This document shows positions 1 through 6,543 of a stretch of 9,227 nucleotides of DNA, one piece after another (positions within the stretch are counted from its first letter, which is position 1; every line of letters begins with the position of its first letter). Made by a program: the position numbers and the translations under genes. Below the pieces are notes generated by a model. That model was not told the DNA's origin, made no database searches, and worked only from the letters and a program-made list of their open reading frames with translations. Source of the stretch: Nitrososphaeria archaeon (lineage in GTDB: Archaea; Thermoproteota; Nitrososphaeria; Conexivisphaerales; UBA164); assembly GCA_029775955.1 (NCBI GenBank), contig JARVJW010000135.1, forward strand, positions 1-9,227, written 5' to 3'.

Positions 1-2
1 AT

Positions 3-134
3 ATTATAGCTCCTTATAAAGGTCATCGTGGCTGTTTCTAACTCCATCCTCTTAGAAAACTTAACCACCTTTGGCTTGAAGCATTAGCCCATGAGTTTAT
101 CTGTTCTCCTTGGTTGCGACCTGTTGTTATCTAA
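3..134 (+). pseudogene. Possible C-terminal remnant of an unidentified protein
   Basis: Frame 3 reads as protein-like sequence rich in His, Trp, Leu and Arg from the window edge to TAA at 132-134, interrupted by an in-frame TAA at 39-41. The stretch is richer in G and C than the AT-rich DNA after it, and the residue mix (for example LNHLWLEALAHEF, then CSPWLRPVVI) resembles a folded protein tail more than random AT-rich translation. No family is recognised. It could be a decayed transposase tail or chance. The rest of 135-262 shows nothing beyond AT-rich spacer. Confidence 0.25.
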
Positions 135-261
135 CATTGATTATCAAACAAATCACATTAAATTTGTAGCTTAACCCAATTCATCTAATTGTCTAATCCA
201 TACATTCTATTTGCAATATAGAATAAATCTTATCATTCACTAAAATTCAAAAAATATTGAT

Positions 262-276
262 GAGAAAAGTTTAAAG
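262..276 (+). promoter_or_regulatory. BRE/TATA promoter of the aMBF1 gene
   Basis: A purine-rich BRE-like GAGAAAA (262-268) runs into GTTTAAAG (269-276). The TATA centre lies about 28 nt before the ATG at 301, so transcription should begin at or next to the start codon and give a leaderless mRNA. Confidence 0.6.
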
Positions 277-300
277 ATGATAGCAAGACAATTTTTATAG

Positions 301-690
301 ATGATTTGCGAACTATGTGGTAAAGCTATAATAGGTAAACCATACAGGATTTATGTAGAAGGAGCTTATATGACTGTTTGTGAAAGCTGCGCTAAATATG
401 GAAAACCTGCTGATTCTGTTAAACCATTAATAGGAAAACACGTAGATAAGGTAAAAAAAACATATCAAGATATACCGGAATATGAAATAATAGATAATTA
501 CGGGCAAATAATAAGAAATATTAGGGAGGAAATGGGGTTGACCCAAGATAAATTTGGTTTAAAATGCGGGATCAAACCGTCATTGCTTGCAAAGATTGAG
601 CAACAGAGGATAATACCTGATTATCAAACACTAAGAAAGCTCGAAACTTCATTAAAAATAAAATTAATGCGCCAACCTACATCATTATGA
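301..690 (+). CDS. Archaeal multiprotein bridging factor 1 (aMBF1), Zn-ribbon plus Cro-type HTH
   Basis: The 129-residue product has an N-terminal zinc ribbon with two CxxC pairs (Cys3/Cys6 and Cys27/Cys30) and a Cro/C1-type helix-turn-helix at about residues 65-122, including the stretch IREEMGLTQDKFG and a recognition region ending SLLAKIEQQRI. This is the architecture of archaeal MBF1, the homologue of the eukaryotic coactivator that bridges TBP and regulators; in archaea it has been linked to the small ribosomal subunit and translation. At 129 aa it is on the short side for the family, with a short linker and tail. The ATG is supported by a TATA element 28 nt upstream and by the first CxxC starting at residue 3. 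It is monocistronic: a T-tract follows the stop directly. Assignment is firm; whether it acts in transcription or translation here cannot be read from sequence. Confidence 0.88.
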   Translation: MICELCGKAIIGKPYRIYVEGAYMTVCESCAKYGKPADSVKPLIGKHVDKVKKTYQDIPEYEIIDNYGQIIRNIREEMGLTQDKFGLKCGIKPSLLAKIEQQRIIPDYQTLRKLETSLKIKLMRQPTSL

Positions 691-697
691 TTTTTTT
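691..697 (+). terminator. Oligo-T termination signal after aMBF1
   Basis: Seven T residues follow the TGA stop (688-690) immediately, with no hairpin needed. Short T-tracts on the coding strand are the usual intrinsic terminators of archaeal RNA polymerase. The remaining bases to 896 contain no gene. Confidence 0.45.
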
Positions 698-896
698 GGA
701 AGTAATAAAAAATACCGAAAATATAATAACAAACATGCCTTAAAAAGTCTAATAATGAGTAATTTGCATCTTAAATTAAGTCCAATGAAAAGCATTAGTG
801 GATGCCCTTTAGATATATTATTACTTTTTTTAAAAGTGAATAACTTATGGGAATTTACAAATATTACAGAAAAAAGTGGTTGCGTAGTGAAAAGAA

Positions 897-1961
897 ATGG
901 ATGAACGTATGGCAATAATAACTTATCCAAATGAATTCTGCAAGCAGGAAGCTTGGGAACTTGTTTTGAGTGCTGGTTATTCACCAATTGCAATATTTAC
1001 ATCAAAAAAATTTGGAAATGGGAAGTTAGGTTTACCATCGGGAAAAGCTAATTCTATAAAAGAACAAATACAACAGTTAGAGGCGGATTTTATTTTTGTC
1101 GATGATCGCATAAAAGCATCTCAGGCTTATGAACTTTCAAAATTCTTTGGTGGAATTAAGGTAATAGATAGGAATAAACTGATATTGGACATTTTTGAAA
1201 ATAGGGCTGCTACTGCAGAAGCAAAACTTCAGGTTAAGCTTGCTGAATTAACTTATGAAATACCTCGAGTAAAAGATATGGTTAAAATACGAAGACAAGG
1301 TGAACAAACTGGAATGTTTGGATATGGCGCATACGAGGCTGATAAATATGTCAGGAGCCTCAGGAGGCAGATGCACGAAATATCAAGGAAACTTGACGAA
1401 TTTAAAACAAGAAAGGCAATACAAATGAAAAAAAGACAAGAAGGAGATTTCTTTTTAGTTTCACTTGCGGGATATACAGGTGCAGGTAAAACCACAATCT
1501 TTAATTTAATGTCAAATCAAACAAAACCTATTACAGGGAAATACTTTACCACGCTTACAACCACGCTTAGAATGATTAATGGAATAGATGGTGCTTATAT
1601 AAGTGACACAGTGGGATTCATAGAAAGGCTTCCACATTATATGATAGATTCATTTAAATCAACACTTGAGGAAATAACTTATTCTGATCTTGTTTTTCTG
1701 GTAAGTGATTACAGTTTACCTGAAGATGAATTTTACAGAAAATATAGAGCAAGTATTAATGTGCTGAAGGAACTGGGTGTGCCTTTGTCTAGGGTAACAG
1801 TGGTCTTAAATAAGGTTGATAAAAGGAAGGAAACATATAAATTTCAAGACAATGAAATTAGTAATTGGTTAGAAATTTCAGCAAAAAAAGATTATAATAC
1901 GCAAAGCCTAAAATCCTCTATAATAAATTCTATGAAATTAGTGGAAAATAAGCCCCTATGA
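897..1961 (+). CDS. hflX: HflX-family ribosome-associated GTPase
   Basis: This 354-residue protein has the two-part HflX layout: an N-terminal HflX domain (about 1-120), a helical linker (about 130-182), then a G domain. G-motifs are all present: P-loop GYTGAGKT (192-199), Thr-rich switch I near 208-215, DTVG (237-240), NKVD (305-308) and SAKK (328-331). The linker has FGYGAYEADKYVRSLRRQM, resembling the crenarchaeal form rather than the bacterial GPGExQLExD motif. HflX binds the large ribosomal subunit, hydrolyses GTP and in bacteria splits stalled ribosomes. The start is ambiguous: ATG 897 gives MDERMAII, while ATG 909 gives MAIITYPNEF, which fits the usual N terminus (beta strand then YPxEF) better. 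No clean leaderless TATA spacing decides it; a weak AT-rich element lies near 852-866. The 3' end overlaps the convergent gene by 6 bp. Confidence 0.9.
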   Translation: MDERMAIITYPNEFCKQEAWELVLSAGYSPIAIFTSKKFGNGKLGLPSGKANSIKEQIQQLEADFIFVDDRIKASQAYELSKFFGGIKVIDRNKLILDIFENRAATAEAKLQVKLAELTYEIPRVKDMVKIRRQGEQTGMFGYGAYEADKYVRSLRRQMHEISRKLDEFKTRKAIQMKKRQEGDFFLVSLAGYTGAGKTTIFNLMSNQTKPITGKYFTTLTTTLRMINGIDGAYISDTVGFIERLPHYMIDSFKSTLEEITYSDLVFLVSDYSLPEDEFYRKYRASINVLKELGVPLSRVTVVLNKVDKRKETYKFQDNEISNWLEISAKKDYNTQSLKSSIINSMKLVENKPL

Positions 1962-2453
1962 AGATTTTTGCTTTAAATTATCGACAAGCCACATAATGCC
2001 CATTGTTGTCAACATATATAAATTGCCCTTTTCATTACTAATCCTTTCAACATGACCCTCTTTTACCAGTTCACTTAGCCTTGAACTTACGGATTTTGAT
2101 AAAACACCTAAATCGGAAGATATTTCCTGTATGCTTAAGCCAGAATAAGGGGTTGATGATAATAAGTATGAAAGTTTAGCTGCTGCAAGCTGAAGGCCTA
2201 TTTTCTGCTTTAAGCTGAGACCTTCACTTGAAACCACACGTGGACCTTCTTCTGTGATTCTTATAAAATTGCCAAATTTATCGATCAAATCTTTTGAATC
2301 GTATTTCAAATATATTTTTTTAGCCAGATCCAATTCAGGTAAATTTTTGGCTAAAAATCTGTTAATGGTTTCGTATATTGAATTAGCATCTCCAGTAAAT
2401 GAAGCCTTTAGGGAACCATATTCAATATCAACCCTCACCTGGTTTTCACTCAT
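1956..2453 (-). CDS. Winged-helix DNA-binding protein with N-terminal beta-beta-alpha module
   Basis: The protein has 165 residues. Residues 1-45 form a predicted strand-strand-helix module (VRVDIEY, then a Gly turn, then an amphipathic helix) that matches the start of the upstream gene. Residues about 80-160 form a winged helix: LSIQEISSDLG (helix 2), SKSVSSRLSELVKEGHVERI (recognition helix and entry to the wing), then NLYMLTTMGIMWL. A MarR/ArsR-like transcription regulator is the natural reading, but no effector or target is visible and no named family is claimed. It is the second gene of a two-gene operon, starting 2 nt after the upstream gene ends, with a Shine-Dalgarno-like AAGGTGA before it. 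The stop lies inside the end of hflX on the opposite strand. DNA binding is likely; function is unknown. Confidence 0.8.
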   Translation of the reverse strand: MSENQVRVDIEYGSLKASFTGDANSIYETINRFLAKNLPELDLAKKIYLKYDSKDLIDKFGNFIRITEEGPRVVSSEGLSLKQKIGLQLAAAKLSYLLSSTPYSGLSIQEISSDLGVLSKSVSSRLSELVKEGHVERISNEKGNLYMLTTMGIMWLVDNLKQKSS

Positions 2454-2455
2454 AT

Positions 2456-2968
2456 TTATATTTCACCTTGTTTAATCAACTGGTTCATAACCACCGTAGC
2501 GGAACTTACGTATACATATTCCCCCCTATCGCTTTTAAACCTTCTTATTTTGCCATCTTTTGCAAGTCTTAATAATGTAACAGCTACAGTTTGTTTAGGG
2601 TACACCATGCCATAGTTATCTAAAATTTCTTTTACTTCAGCAAGCCTTCTGGGCTTTTTACCCCAATCAACAGAAAAAAACTTAAGTATATTTATCGAAA
2701 GGGGACCATTCGGGTCGAGCGAAACCTGAGGTAACTGGTCAATTTTATCAGCAGTTGTTTCATTTTCCCCAGCCTTGTTAATAACGTTTGCCACCGATTC
2801 CCTTTGACCAGTACGCTGTTCATTTTTGATGTTGTAAGGTGCGCTTGATGCTTCATTAAGCATTTTCATTGCTAATGTGCTCAAAAATTCTATATCCTGT
2901 TTTTGCCCACTCACCTCGATCTCATTTACACCTATTTTCAGCTTTATTCTAGCATAATCGTATGACAT
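2456..2968 (-). CDS. Winged-helix protein, paralogue-like partner of the downstream gene
   Basis: This 170-residue protein has three parts. Residues 1-40 are a strand-strand-helix module (ARIKLKIG...IEVSGQ...IEFLSTLAMKMLNE) that parallels the N terminus of the next gene. Residues about 41-90 are polar (N, Q, E, T) and look like a flexible linker. Residues about 90-165 are a winged helix with PRRLAEVKEILDNYGMVY, then TVAVTLLRLAKDGKIRRFKSDRGEYVYV. The last part matches recognition helix plus wing, ending in a hairpin typical of chromatin- or replication-associated winged helices as well as regulators. It is first in a two-gene operon behind a strong leaderless promoter. No specific function is recognised. 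Confidence 0.78.
   Translation of the reverse strand: MSYDYARIKLKIGVNEIEVSGQKQDIEFLSTLAMKMLNEASSAPYNIKNEQRTGQRESVANVINKAGENETTADKIDQLPQVSLDPNGPLSINILKFFSVDWGKKPRRLAEVKEILDNYGMVYPKQTVAVTLLRLAKDGKIRRFKSDRGEYVYVSSATVVMNQLIKQGEI
2464..2470 (-). promoter_or_regulatory. Shine-Dalgarno site for the second winged-helix gene
   Basis: On the minus strand AAGGTGA lies in the last codons of the upstream gene, 10 nt before the ATG at 2453. It supports that start and translation of the second cistron from a leadered, co-transcribed message. Confidence 0.5.
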
Positions 2969-2990
2969 ATTATTTGTAACGAAAATATGA

Positions 2991-3002
2991 AATATAAACT
3001 TT
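2991..3002 (-). promoter_or_regulatory. Leaderless promoter of the winged-helix operon
   Basis: On the minus strand AAAGTTTATATT, preceded by an A-rich BRE, is centred about 28 nt before the ATG at 2968. The spacing predicts a leaderless transcript covering both winged-helix genes. Confidence 0.6.
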
Positions 3003-3118
3003 TTTATAAAAAGTTACTGTCAAATTAAGGTTAATGTGATTTACTTTTTTGAATTGAAATATTATTATATTCTAATTACATTTATTACAATTAATAGGTT
3101 AATAACTTTAAACTATCA

Positions 3119-3134
3119 GAAAAGCTTATTTAAA
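3119..3134 (+). promoter_or_regulatory. Leaderless promoter of the S30e gene
   Basis: An A/G-rich BRE (GAAAAG, 3119-3124) precedes TTATTTAAA (3126-3134). The TATA centre is 26 nt before the ATG at 3156. This position decides the start: upstream in-frame codons lie before or within the promoter and cannot be translated from this transcript. Confidence 0.65.
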
Positions 3135-3155
3135 GGCCAAGTGGCTATTATCAGC

Positions 3156-3326
3156 ATGCCAACTCATGGCAGCATAACAAAAGCGGGTAAAGTTAGAGGT
3201 CAAACTCCAAAGCTTAAAGGTAGAGAGAGACATAATTTAACACCCAGGTTAACATTAAAGGGAAAGTATCAAAAAAGGATAATTTTAAAAAGGAAAGCTG
3301 GGCAAAACTGGCCATTTTCATCCTAG
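3156..3326 (+). CDS. rps30e: Small-subunit ribosomal protein eS30 (S30e)
   Basis: The 56-residue basic protein opens MPTHGSITKAGKVRGQTPK, the family signature (M-P-x-H-G-S-x-T-K-A-G-K-V-R-x-Q-T-P-K), and continues with many Lys and Arg residues. Length and charge are normal for archaeal S30e, a 30S subunit protein near the decoding region whose basic N terminus contacts rRNA. The frame is open upstream to 3036, but that extension is AT-rich, hydrophobic and unlike the family. The start at 3156 is fixed by homology and by a TATA box 26 nt upstream. Among archaea S30e is best known from Crenarchaeota and related TACK groups, which helps place the organism. Its last 9 bp overlap the end of the convergent CBS gene, itself a probable ribosome-binding protein. 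Confidence 0.92.
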   Translation: MPTHGSITKAGKVRGQTPKLKGRERHNLTPRLTLKGKYQKRIILKRKAGQNWPFSS

Positions 3327-4463
3327 GATTTCGTTTAAAAGTCTGACAAATTCCTCGCCAGTACGGGGCATAGTTTCCTTTTCTCTTTGAAGTATTCTTT
3401 CTAAATTACTTACAGCATTAATAATTGCGCTTCTTAAACCCCAACCTTCACCTATTATTGAATTTTTATAATTAGGTCCTACCACTTGAAGTCTCACCTC
3501 AAAATGCATCCTTCCCCTGCCCTTTAGTTCACTATTTCTTATGTAAAATGTAATTGTAGAATTGTTCAGAAACTTAGCATATTTTCTTATCAGATTTTTT
3601 ACCTTTTCATTTATAACTTCCCTATCAAAATCAATATTTTGCATGTCGTTTTTTGTGCTTATTTGAACAAAAATTCTTGTACCATATTCAGGGGGAATAG
3701 CTATCTGTTTAAGTATATCTTCTTTTGTAATTATACCGACCAGTTGGCCATTTTCCATTACTGGGACAGAAGAAAATGAATTTTCCACCATAAGTTCAAA
3801 CGCCTGGGCTACATTTAGATCATGATTTAATGTCTTAACGTCAGTGCTCATAATGCTCTTTATTCCTTGGTCAGCAATGTACTTGAATTCTCCCAATCTT
3901 TTATCTCTCCTTTGCTTAAAATTTGATTTTATCACTTTTTCCACAATATCATGTAATGAAACTATCCCAACTAGTTTATTACCGTCCATAACCAGCAGCC
4001 TGCCTACCCCATGTTTTCTCATCAAAGCTAACCCCTGCCCCACTGTTGTTTTAATATTTATCTTAACCGGATTGGGCGTCATTGCCACCTTTAAATTTAT
4101 TTTTGCTAAGTAGTTTGAAAAGTTTTTAATTAAATCATCTGCTAGCACTCCGCCCTGGTATATGTCATCTGGATCAGCTACAGGTATCAATTTAAATCCA
4201 CTTTCAACCATCAATTTTGCTATTTGTTCAGGTGATTCTTTCCCAGTTATTTTAGGTGCCTTCTGCATTATATTTTTTATTTTGGTAACTGATAGGTCGG
4301 AGTTAAACCTGTAGGCTAAAGACTCAGTAATTATGCCGGCATATCTTTGGCCATTAACAACTACTAGATTCCTTTGGTATTTAAAAAGATTTTGAATCTG
4401 TGATACTGTGCTTTCTTCATTTACAGTTATCAGGTTTGTTCTTATAAGTTCTTTATTGACCAT
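3318..4463 (-). CDS. Four-CBS-domain protein with C-terminal HPF-like domain, probable archaeal ribosome hibernation factor (Dri-like)
   Basis: In 381 residues there are four CBS domains in two Bateman pairs (about 6-58, 63-118, 124-180, 200-255), seen as repeats of the type V-x-R-L-L-V-M-D-G-x-K-L-V-G-I-V-S-x-x-D-I. Residues about 261-362 follow the beta-alpha-beta-beta-beta-alpha plan of the HPF/RaiA (S30AE) fold: RIFVQIS, a helix EVINEKVKNLIRKYAK, strands ITFYIRN and FEVRLQVVG, and a final helix SAIINAVSNLERILQ. CBS pairs bind adenine nucleotides; HPF domains sit in the 30S mRNA/tRNA channel of idle ribosomes. CBS proteins with such a role are known in archaea (Dri of Pyrobaculum, from memory). 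An energy-sensing hibernation factor is therefore the best call, inferred from domain pattern only. A simple CBS regulator is the alternative. The start is supported by a leaderless promoter. Confidence 0.8.
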   Translation of the reverse strand: MVNKELIRTNLITVNEESTVSQIQNLFKYQRNLVVVNGQRYAGIITESLAYRFNSDLSVTKIKNIMQKAPKITGKESPEQIAKLMVESGFKLIPVADPDDIYQGGVLADDLIKNFSNYLAKINLKVAMTPNPVKINIKTTVGQGLALMRKHGVGRLLVMDGNKLVGIVSLHDIVEKVIKSNFKQRRDKRLGEFKYIADQGIKSIMSTDVKTLNHDLNVAQAFELMVENSFSSVPVMENGQLVGIITKEDILKQIAIPPEYGTRIFVQISTKNDMQNIDFDREVINEKVKNLIRKYAKFLNNSTITFYIRNSELKGRGRMHFEVRLQVVGPNYKNSIIGEGWGLRSAIINAVSNLERILQREKETMPRTGEEFVRLLNEILG

Positions 4464-4483
4464 ATTTATTATCTGTTATGCGC

Positions 4484-4493
4484 TATTTATAAT
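4484..4493 (-). promoter_or_regulatory. Leaderless promoter of the CBS-HPF gene
   Basis: On the minus strand ATTATAAATA is centred about 25 nt before the ATG at 4463, with an A-rich stretch upstream as BRE. An ACAAAGCA motif (4516-4509 on the minus strand) lies 16 nt further upstream of TTATAAATA. Confidence 0.6.
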
Positions 4494-4503
4494 ATTTTGT
4501 GCG

Positions 4504-4660
4504 ATATATGCTTTGTCTCATATGTTAAAAGCTCGGCTTAAACATTGAAAAATTAGTGCTTTATTACAAATAATCCTCATTATATTTTGTTCATGTAATA
4601 TAGTTATGGCATATGCTTTGTTGTATTAATTAAAAGTTGGGCTAATTATTTAAAAATTAG
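4504..4660 (+). repeat. Two imperfect direct repeats of about 51-52 bp in the divergent intergenic region
   Basis: Copy 1 (about 4506-4556) and copy 2 (about 4611-4660) align almost without gaps at an offset of 105 bp, then 104 after a one-base indel. Shared blocks are ATATGCTTTGT, TTAAAAG.T.GGCT.A and ATT.AAAAATTAG. The 309-bp region 4464-4772 contains no open frame of note. It consists of these repeats, two diverging promoters and AT-rich spacer. Confidence 0.6.
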
Positions 4661-4741
4661 GATAAATTGCCGATTTAAAATAAATAATTCCTTTAATTTA
4701 AATTTGGAACTATTAACAAATTAACTATTTTTTGATATATG

Positions 4742-4751
4742 CAACAAAGCA
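4742..4751 (+). promoter_or_regulatory. CAACAAAGCA candidate operator upstream of the RHH-like gene
   Basis: CAACAAAGCA (4742-4751) is the exact reverse complement of bases 4614-4623 in repeat copy 2. Its ACAAAGCA core recurs as the complement of 4509-4516 in copy 1. Read in the direction of transcription, ACAAAGCA lies 14 nt before the TATA of the plus-strand gene and 16 nt before that of the CBS gene, so both divergent promoters carry it in the same relative orientation. An operator or activator site is inferred. Confidence 0.4.
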
Positions 4752-4762
4752 ATTTATAGTAA

Positions 4763-4773
4763 AACTTTATAAA
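4763..4773 (+). promoter_or_regulatory. TATA box that decides the start of the RHH-like gene
   Basis: AACTTTATAAA (4763-4773) overlaps the first in-frame ATG (4773) and is centred about 28 nt before the second one (4797). It therefore argues for initiation at 4797 on a leaderless mRNA. A second TATA-like element at 4751-4760 fits neither start well. Confidence 0.55.
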
Positions 4774-4796
4774 TGAGTTTAAATACCATTACTAGT

Positions 4797-5237
4797 ATGA
4801 CTAATGAAGAAGATGAAAAGACTGTGACCATAAAAGGCATCAGGAGTGATCTGTTCAAAAAAGTAAAGGATCTAGCTTATAATAGTGGCAAGACGATAGG
4901 CGATATGACAAATAAAGCATATGAAACTCTTGTTTCAAGCGCTCAAGGTATTGAAGAGATTTCTAAATCGTTTCAGCTTGGAATAAATACTTCAAACGTA
5001 ATAATTATTGCAAATATGAAAGATATTAGCATAAGCGGAGAAGAAATAGTAAAAGAAAACAAAAGGGTGCTACTGAAAAATATTGATGTTTTAAAATTAA
5101 CCGGTTTTACTGATGAGATACTTGACAAGTACATTGAACGGATAAAGGATGTAAAGGAATTGCAGGTTGAGGGTCAAATTTCAAAAATAAAATTATTATC
5201 AAAATGTACAAATATTTTAAAAGTATCATTTTCTTAA
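4797..5237 (+). CDS. Uncharacterised protein with ribbon-helix-helix-like N terminus
   Basis: The open frame begins at 4773, but the ATG at 4797 (146 residues) is preferred because the only well-placed TATA box covers 4763-4773. Residues about 7-48 resemble a ribbon-helix-helix DNA-binding fold: a strand KTVTIKGI, a helix SDLFKKVKDLAYNSG, a turn with K-T-I, then helix DMTNKAYETLVSS. The remaining 100 residues (about 49-146) alternate short Ile/Val/Leu-rich strands (NVIIIANM, RVLLKN, KELQVEG) with charged helices and are not recognised. It stands upstream of tiaS with a 10-nt gap, so the two may be co-transcribed, and it faces a divergent gene across a repeat-bearing region it might itself bind. 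That regulatory role is inference. A family search would settle whether the N terminus is a true RHH. Confidence 0.72.
   Translation: MTNEEDEKTVTIKGIRSDLFKKVKDLAYNSGKTIGDMTNKAYETLVSSAQGIEEISKSFQLGINTSNVIIIANMKDISISGEEIVKENKRVLLKNIDVLKLTGFTDEILDKYIERIKDVKELQVEGQISKIKLLSKCTNILKVSFS
5214..5224 (+). promoter_or_regulatory. Possible internal leaderless promoter for tiaS
   Basis: ATTTTAAAAGT in the last codons of the preceding gene is centred about 29 nt before the TTG at 5248. No Shine-Dalgarno sequence precedes that TTG, so a leaderless message from here would explain initiation. Such AT-rich strings are common in this genome, so confidence is modest. Confidence 0.35.
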
Positions 5238-5247
5238 TAAAACAAGT

Positions 5248-6543
5248 TTGCAAGATATCAATTCATTTATAAAAATTGGGGTTGATGATACAGATTCACC
5301 GTATGGTATGTGCACAACTTATGTAATGCATAAAATAATACAATCGATAGAGGAAAATGGCGGAAAACTCTATGGTTTCCCAAACTTGGTAAGACTTAAC
5401 CCTTCCTGTCCATATAAAACCAGAGGAAATGCTGCACTTTCCGCAGCATTTATTGTAGAAGCTGGTAATGAAAGTAAATACTTGGATATAGCCACAGATA
5501 TGGTATTTAAATTATCAGAAATTAGCCATCCAAAAACCAATCCGGCTGTTTTAATGCTTAAAGGTGAACTAGTTCCAATGGATATTGTGGAATTTTCCAG
5601 AAACGCTGTAAAAAGGATATTAAATATTGAATCTGCACTCAATTTTATGAAAAAATATGATATAAATGGTGTAGCAATAAATGGTTCCAGAGGCTTAGTA
5701 GGCGCAATGGCTGCATTGGGATACGATTTTCCGTCTGGATATACATATGAAATTATAGCCTATAGATCAGAAAACATGTGGGGAAAACCAAGGGTCATAG
5801 ATAGGGAAAGTGTGATAAAAATGGACGCACAAACTCAAAATTGTACTTTTGATAACTATGATTATTATAATGATGAAATCAAAATAGCCCCACATACACC
5901 GTGCCCAGTTCTCGTTGGTATAAGGTCAATTGATTACAAATGCCTTAAAATAGCTCTAAAATCACTAAAATTTGATGAAAGCATAGTTGGATACAGAATA
6001 TATAAAACTAATCAAGCAACTGACGATCATATAATTCCTATAACATATATAGAACAAATAGAGCCATACACATCAATAACAATTGAAGTAAAAGTTAAGA
6101 GCTTACCTTCAACTGAAAAGGGTGGCCATACATTTTTATATGCAGAAAAAAATGGCAAAGAACTCAGATTGGCAGCATATGAACCCACAAAACAATTTAG
6201 AAACATAATTATGCAGCTCAGACCAGGGGATAAGATAAGAGTTTATGGATCATATAACCCTAAAGAGGGTGAACCTAAAACTCTTAATCTGGAGAAAATT
6301 GAAATTTTAGAAATTGCTCAATACGGTAAATTTTTTAATCCAGTTTGTCCTGCGTGTGGCCATAGAATGAAATCTGAGGGCAAAGAAAAAGGTTATCAAT
6401 GTCCAAAATGCAAATATCGCATGACCGGCTCAAAGGAGCTTAAATTTGAAAACAGGGTAATATCAATTGGCATGTATGAAGTCCCATCAAGGGCAAGAAG
6501 ACATTTATCTAAGCCTTTTTATTTAACGGTGAAAAAAAATTGA
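5248..6543 (+). CDS. tiaS: tRNA(Ile2) 2-agmatinylcytidine synthetase TiaS
   Basis: TiaS attaches agmatine to C34 of the CAU-anticodon tRNA-Ile, using ATP, so that the tRNA reads AUA codons; it is archaea-specific. The 431-residue product has the family N terminus FIKIGVDDTDSPYGMCTTYV, with DDTDS at 13-17 (Thr15 corresponds to the autophosphorylated Thr of the A. fulgidus enzyme). It continues with the catalytic region, an OB-fold at about 274-354 and a C-terminal zinc ribbon with Cys367/Cys370 and Cys385/Cys388. Length is normal. The start is TTG: no ATG or GTG lies between the upstream in-frame stop (5218-5220) and 5248, and TTG puts the IGVDDTDS motif at the expected distance from the N terminus. 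The next gene overlaps its stop by 4 bp. AUA codons are frequent throughout the window, consistent with need for this enzyme. Confidence 0.95.
   Translation: MQDINSFIKIGVDDTDSPYGMCTTYVMHKIIQSIEENGGKLYGFPNLVRLNPSCPYKTRGNAALSAAFIVEAGNESKYLDIATDMVFKLSEISHPKTNPAVLMLKGELVPMDIVEFSRNAVKRILNIESALNFMKKYDINGVAINGSRGLVGAMAALGYDFPSGYTYEIIAYRSENMWGKPRVIDRESVIKMDAQTQNCTFDNYDYYNDEIKIAPHTPCPVLVGIRSIDYKCLKIALKSLKFDESIVGYRIYKTNQATDDHIIPITYIEQIEPYTSITIEVKVKSLPSTEKGGHTFLYAEKNGKELRLAAYEPTKQFRNIIMQLRPGDKIRVYGSYNPKEGEPKTLNLEKIEILEIAQYGKFFNPVCPACGHRMKSEGKEKGYQCPKCKYRMTGSKELKFENRVISIGMYEVPSRARRHLSKPFYLTVKKN
6528..6532 (+). promoter_or_regulatory. Shine-Dalgarno site supporting a TTG start
   Basis: GGTGA lies near the end of tiaS, 7 nt before the TTG at 6540. 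The same core precedes the second gene of the winged-helix operon, so downstream cistrons here seem to rely on GGTGA while first genes are leaderless. Confidence 0.5.

Noticed and set aside
685..993. Minus-strand open frame of 102 codons
   Set aside because: It lies across the spacer and the start of hflX, has a low-complexity translation and no recognisable motif or promoter; treated as a shadow.
3036..3155. N-terminal extension of the S30e reading frame by 40 residues
   Set aside because: The extension is hydrophobic and AT-biased, unlike S30e, and contains the promoter itself (TATA at 3126-3134).
3844..4113. Plus-strand open frame inside the CBS gene
   Set aside because: It is the complement of the well-supported CBS repeats; its hydrophobic residues arise from the antisense of Lys/Asp/Asn-rich codons.
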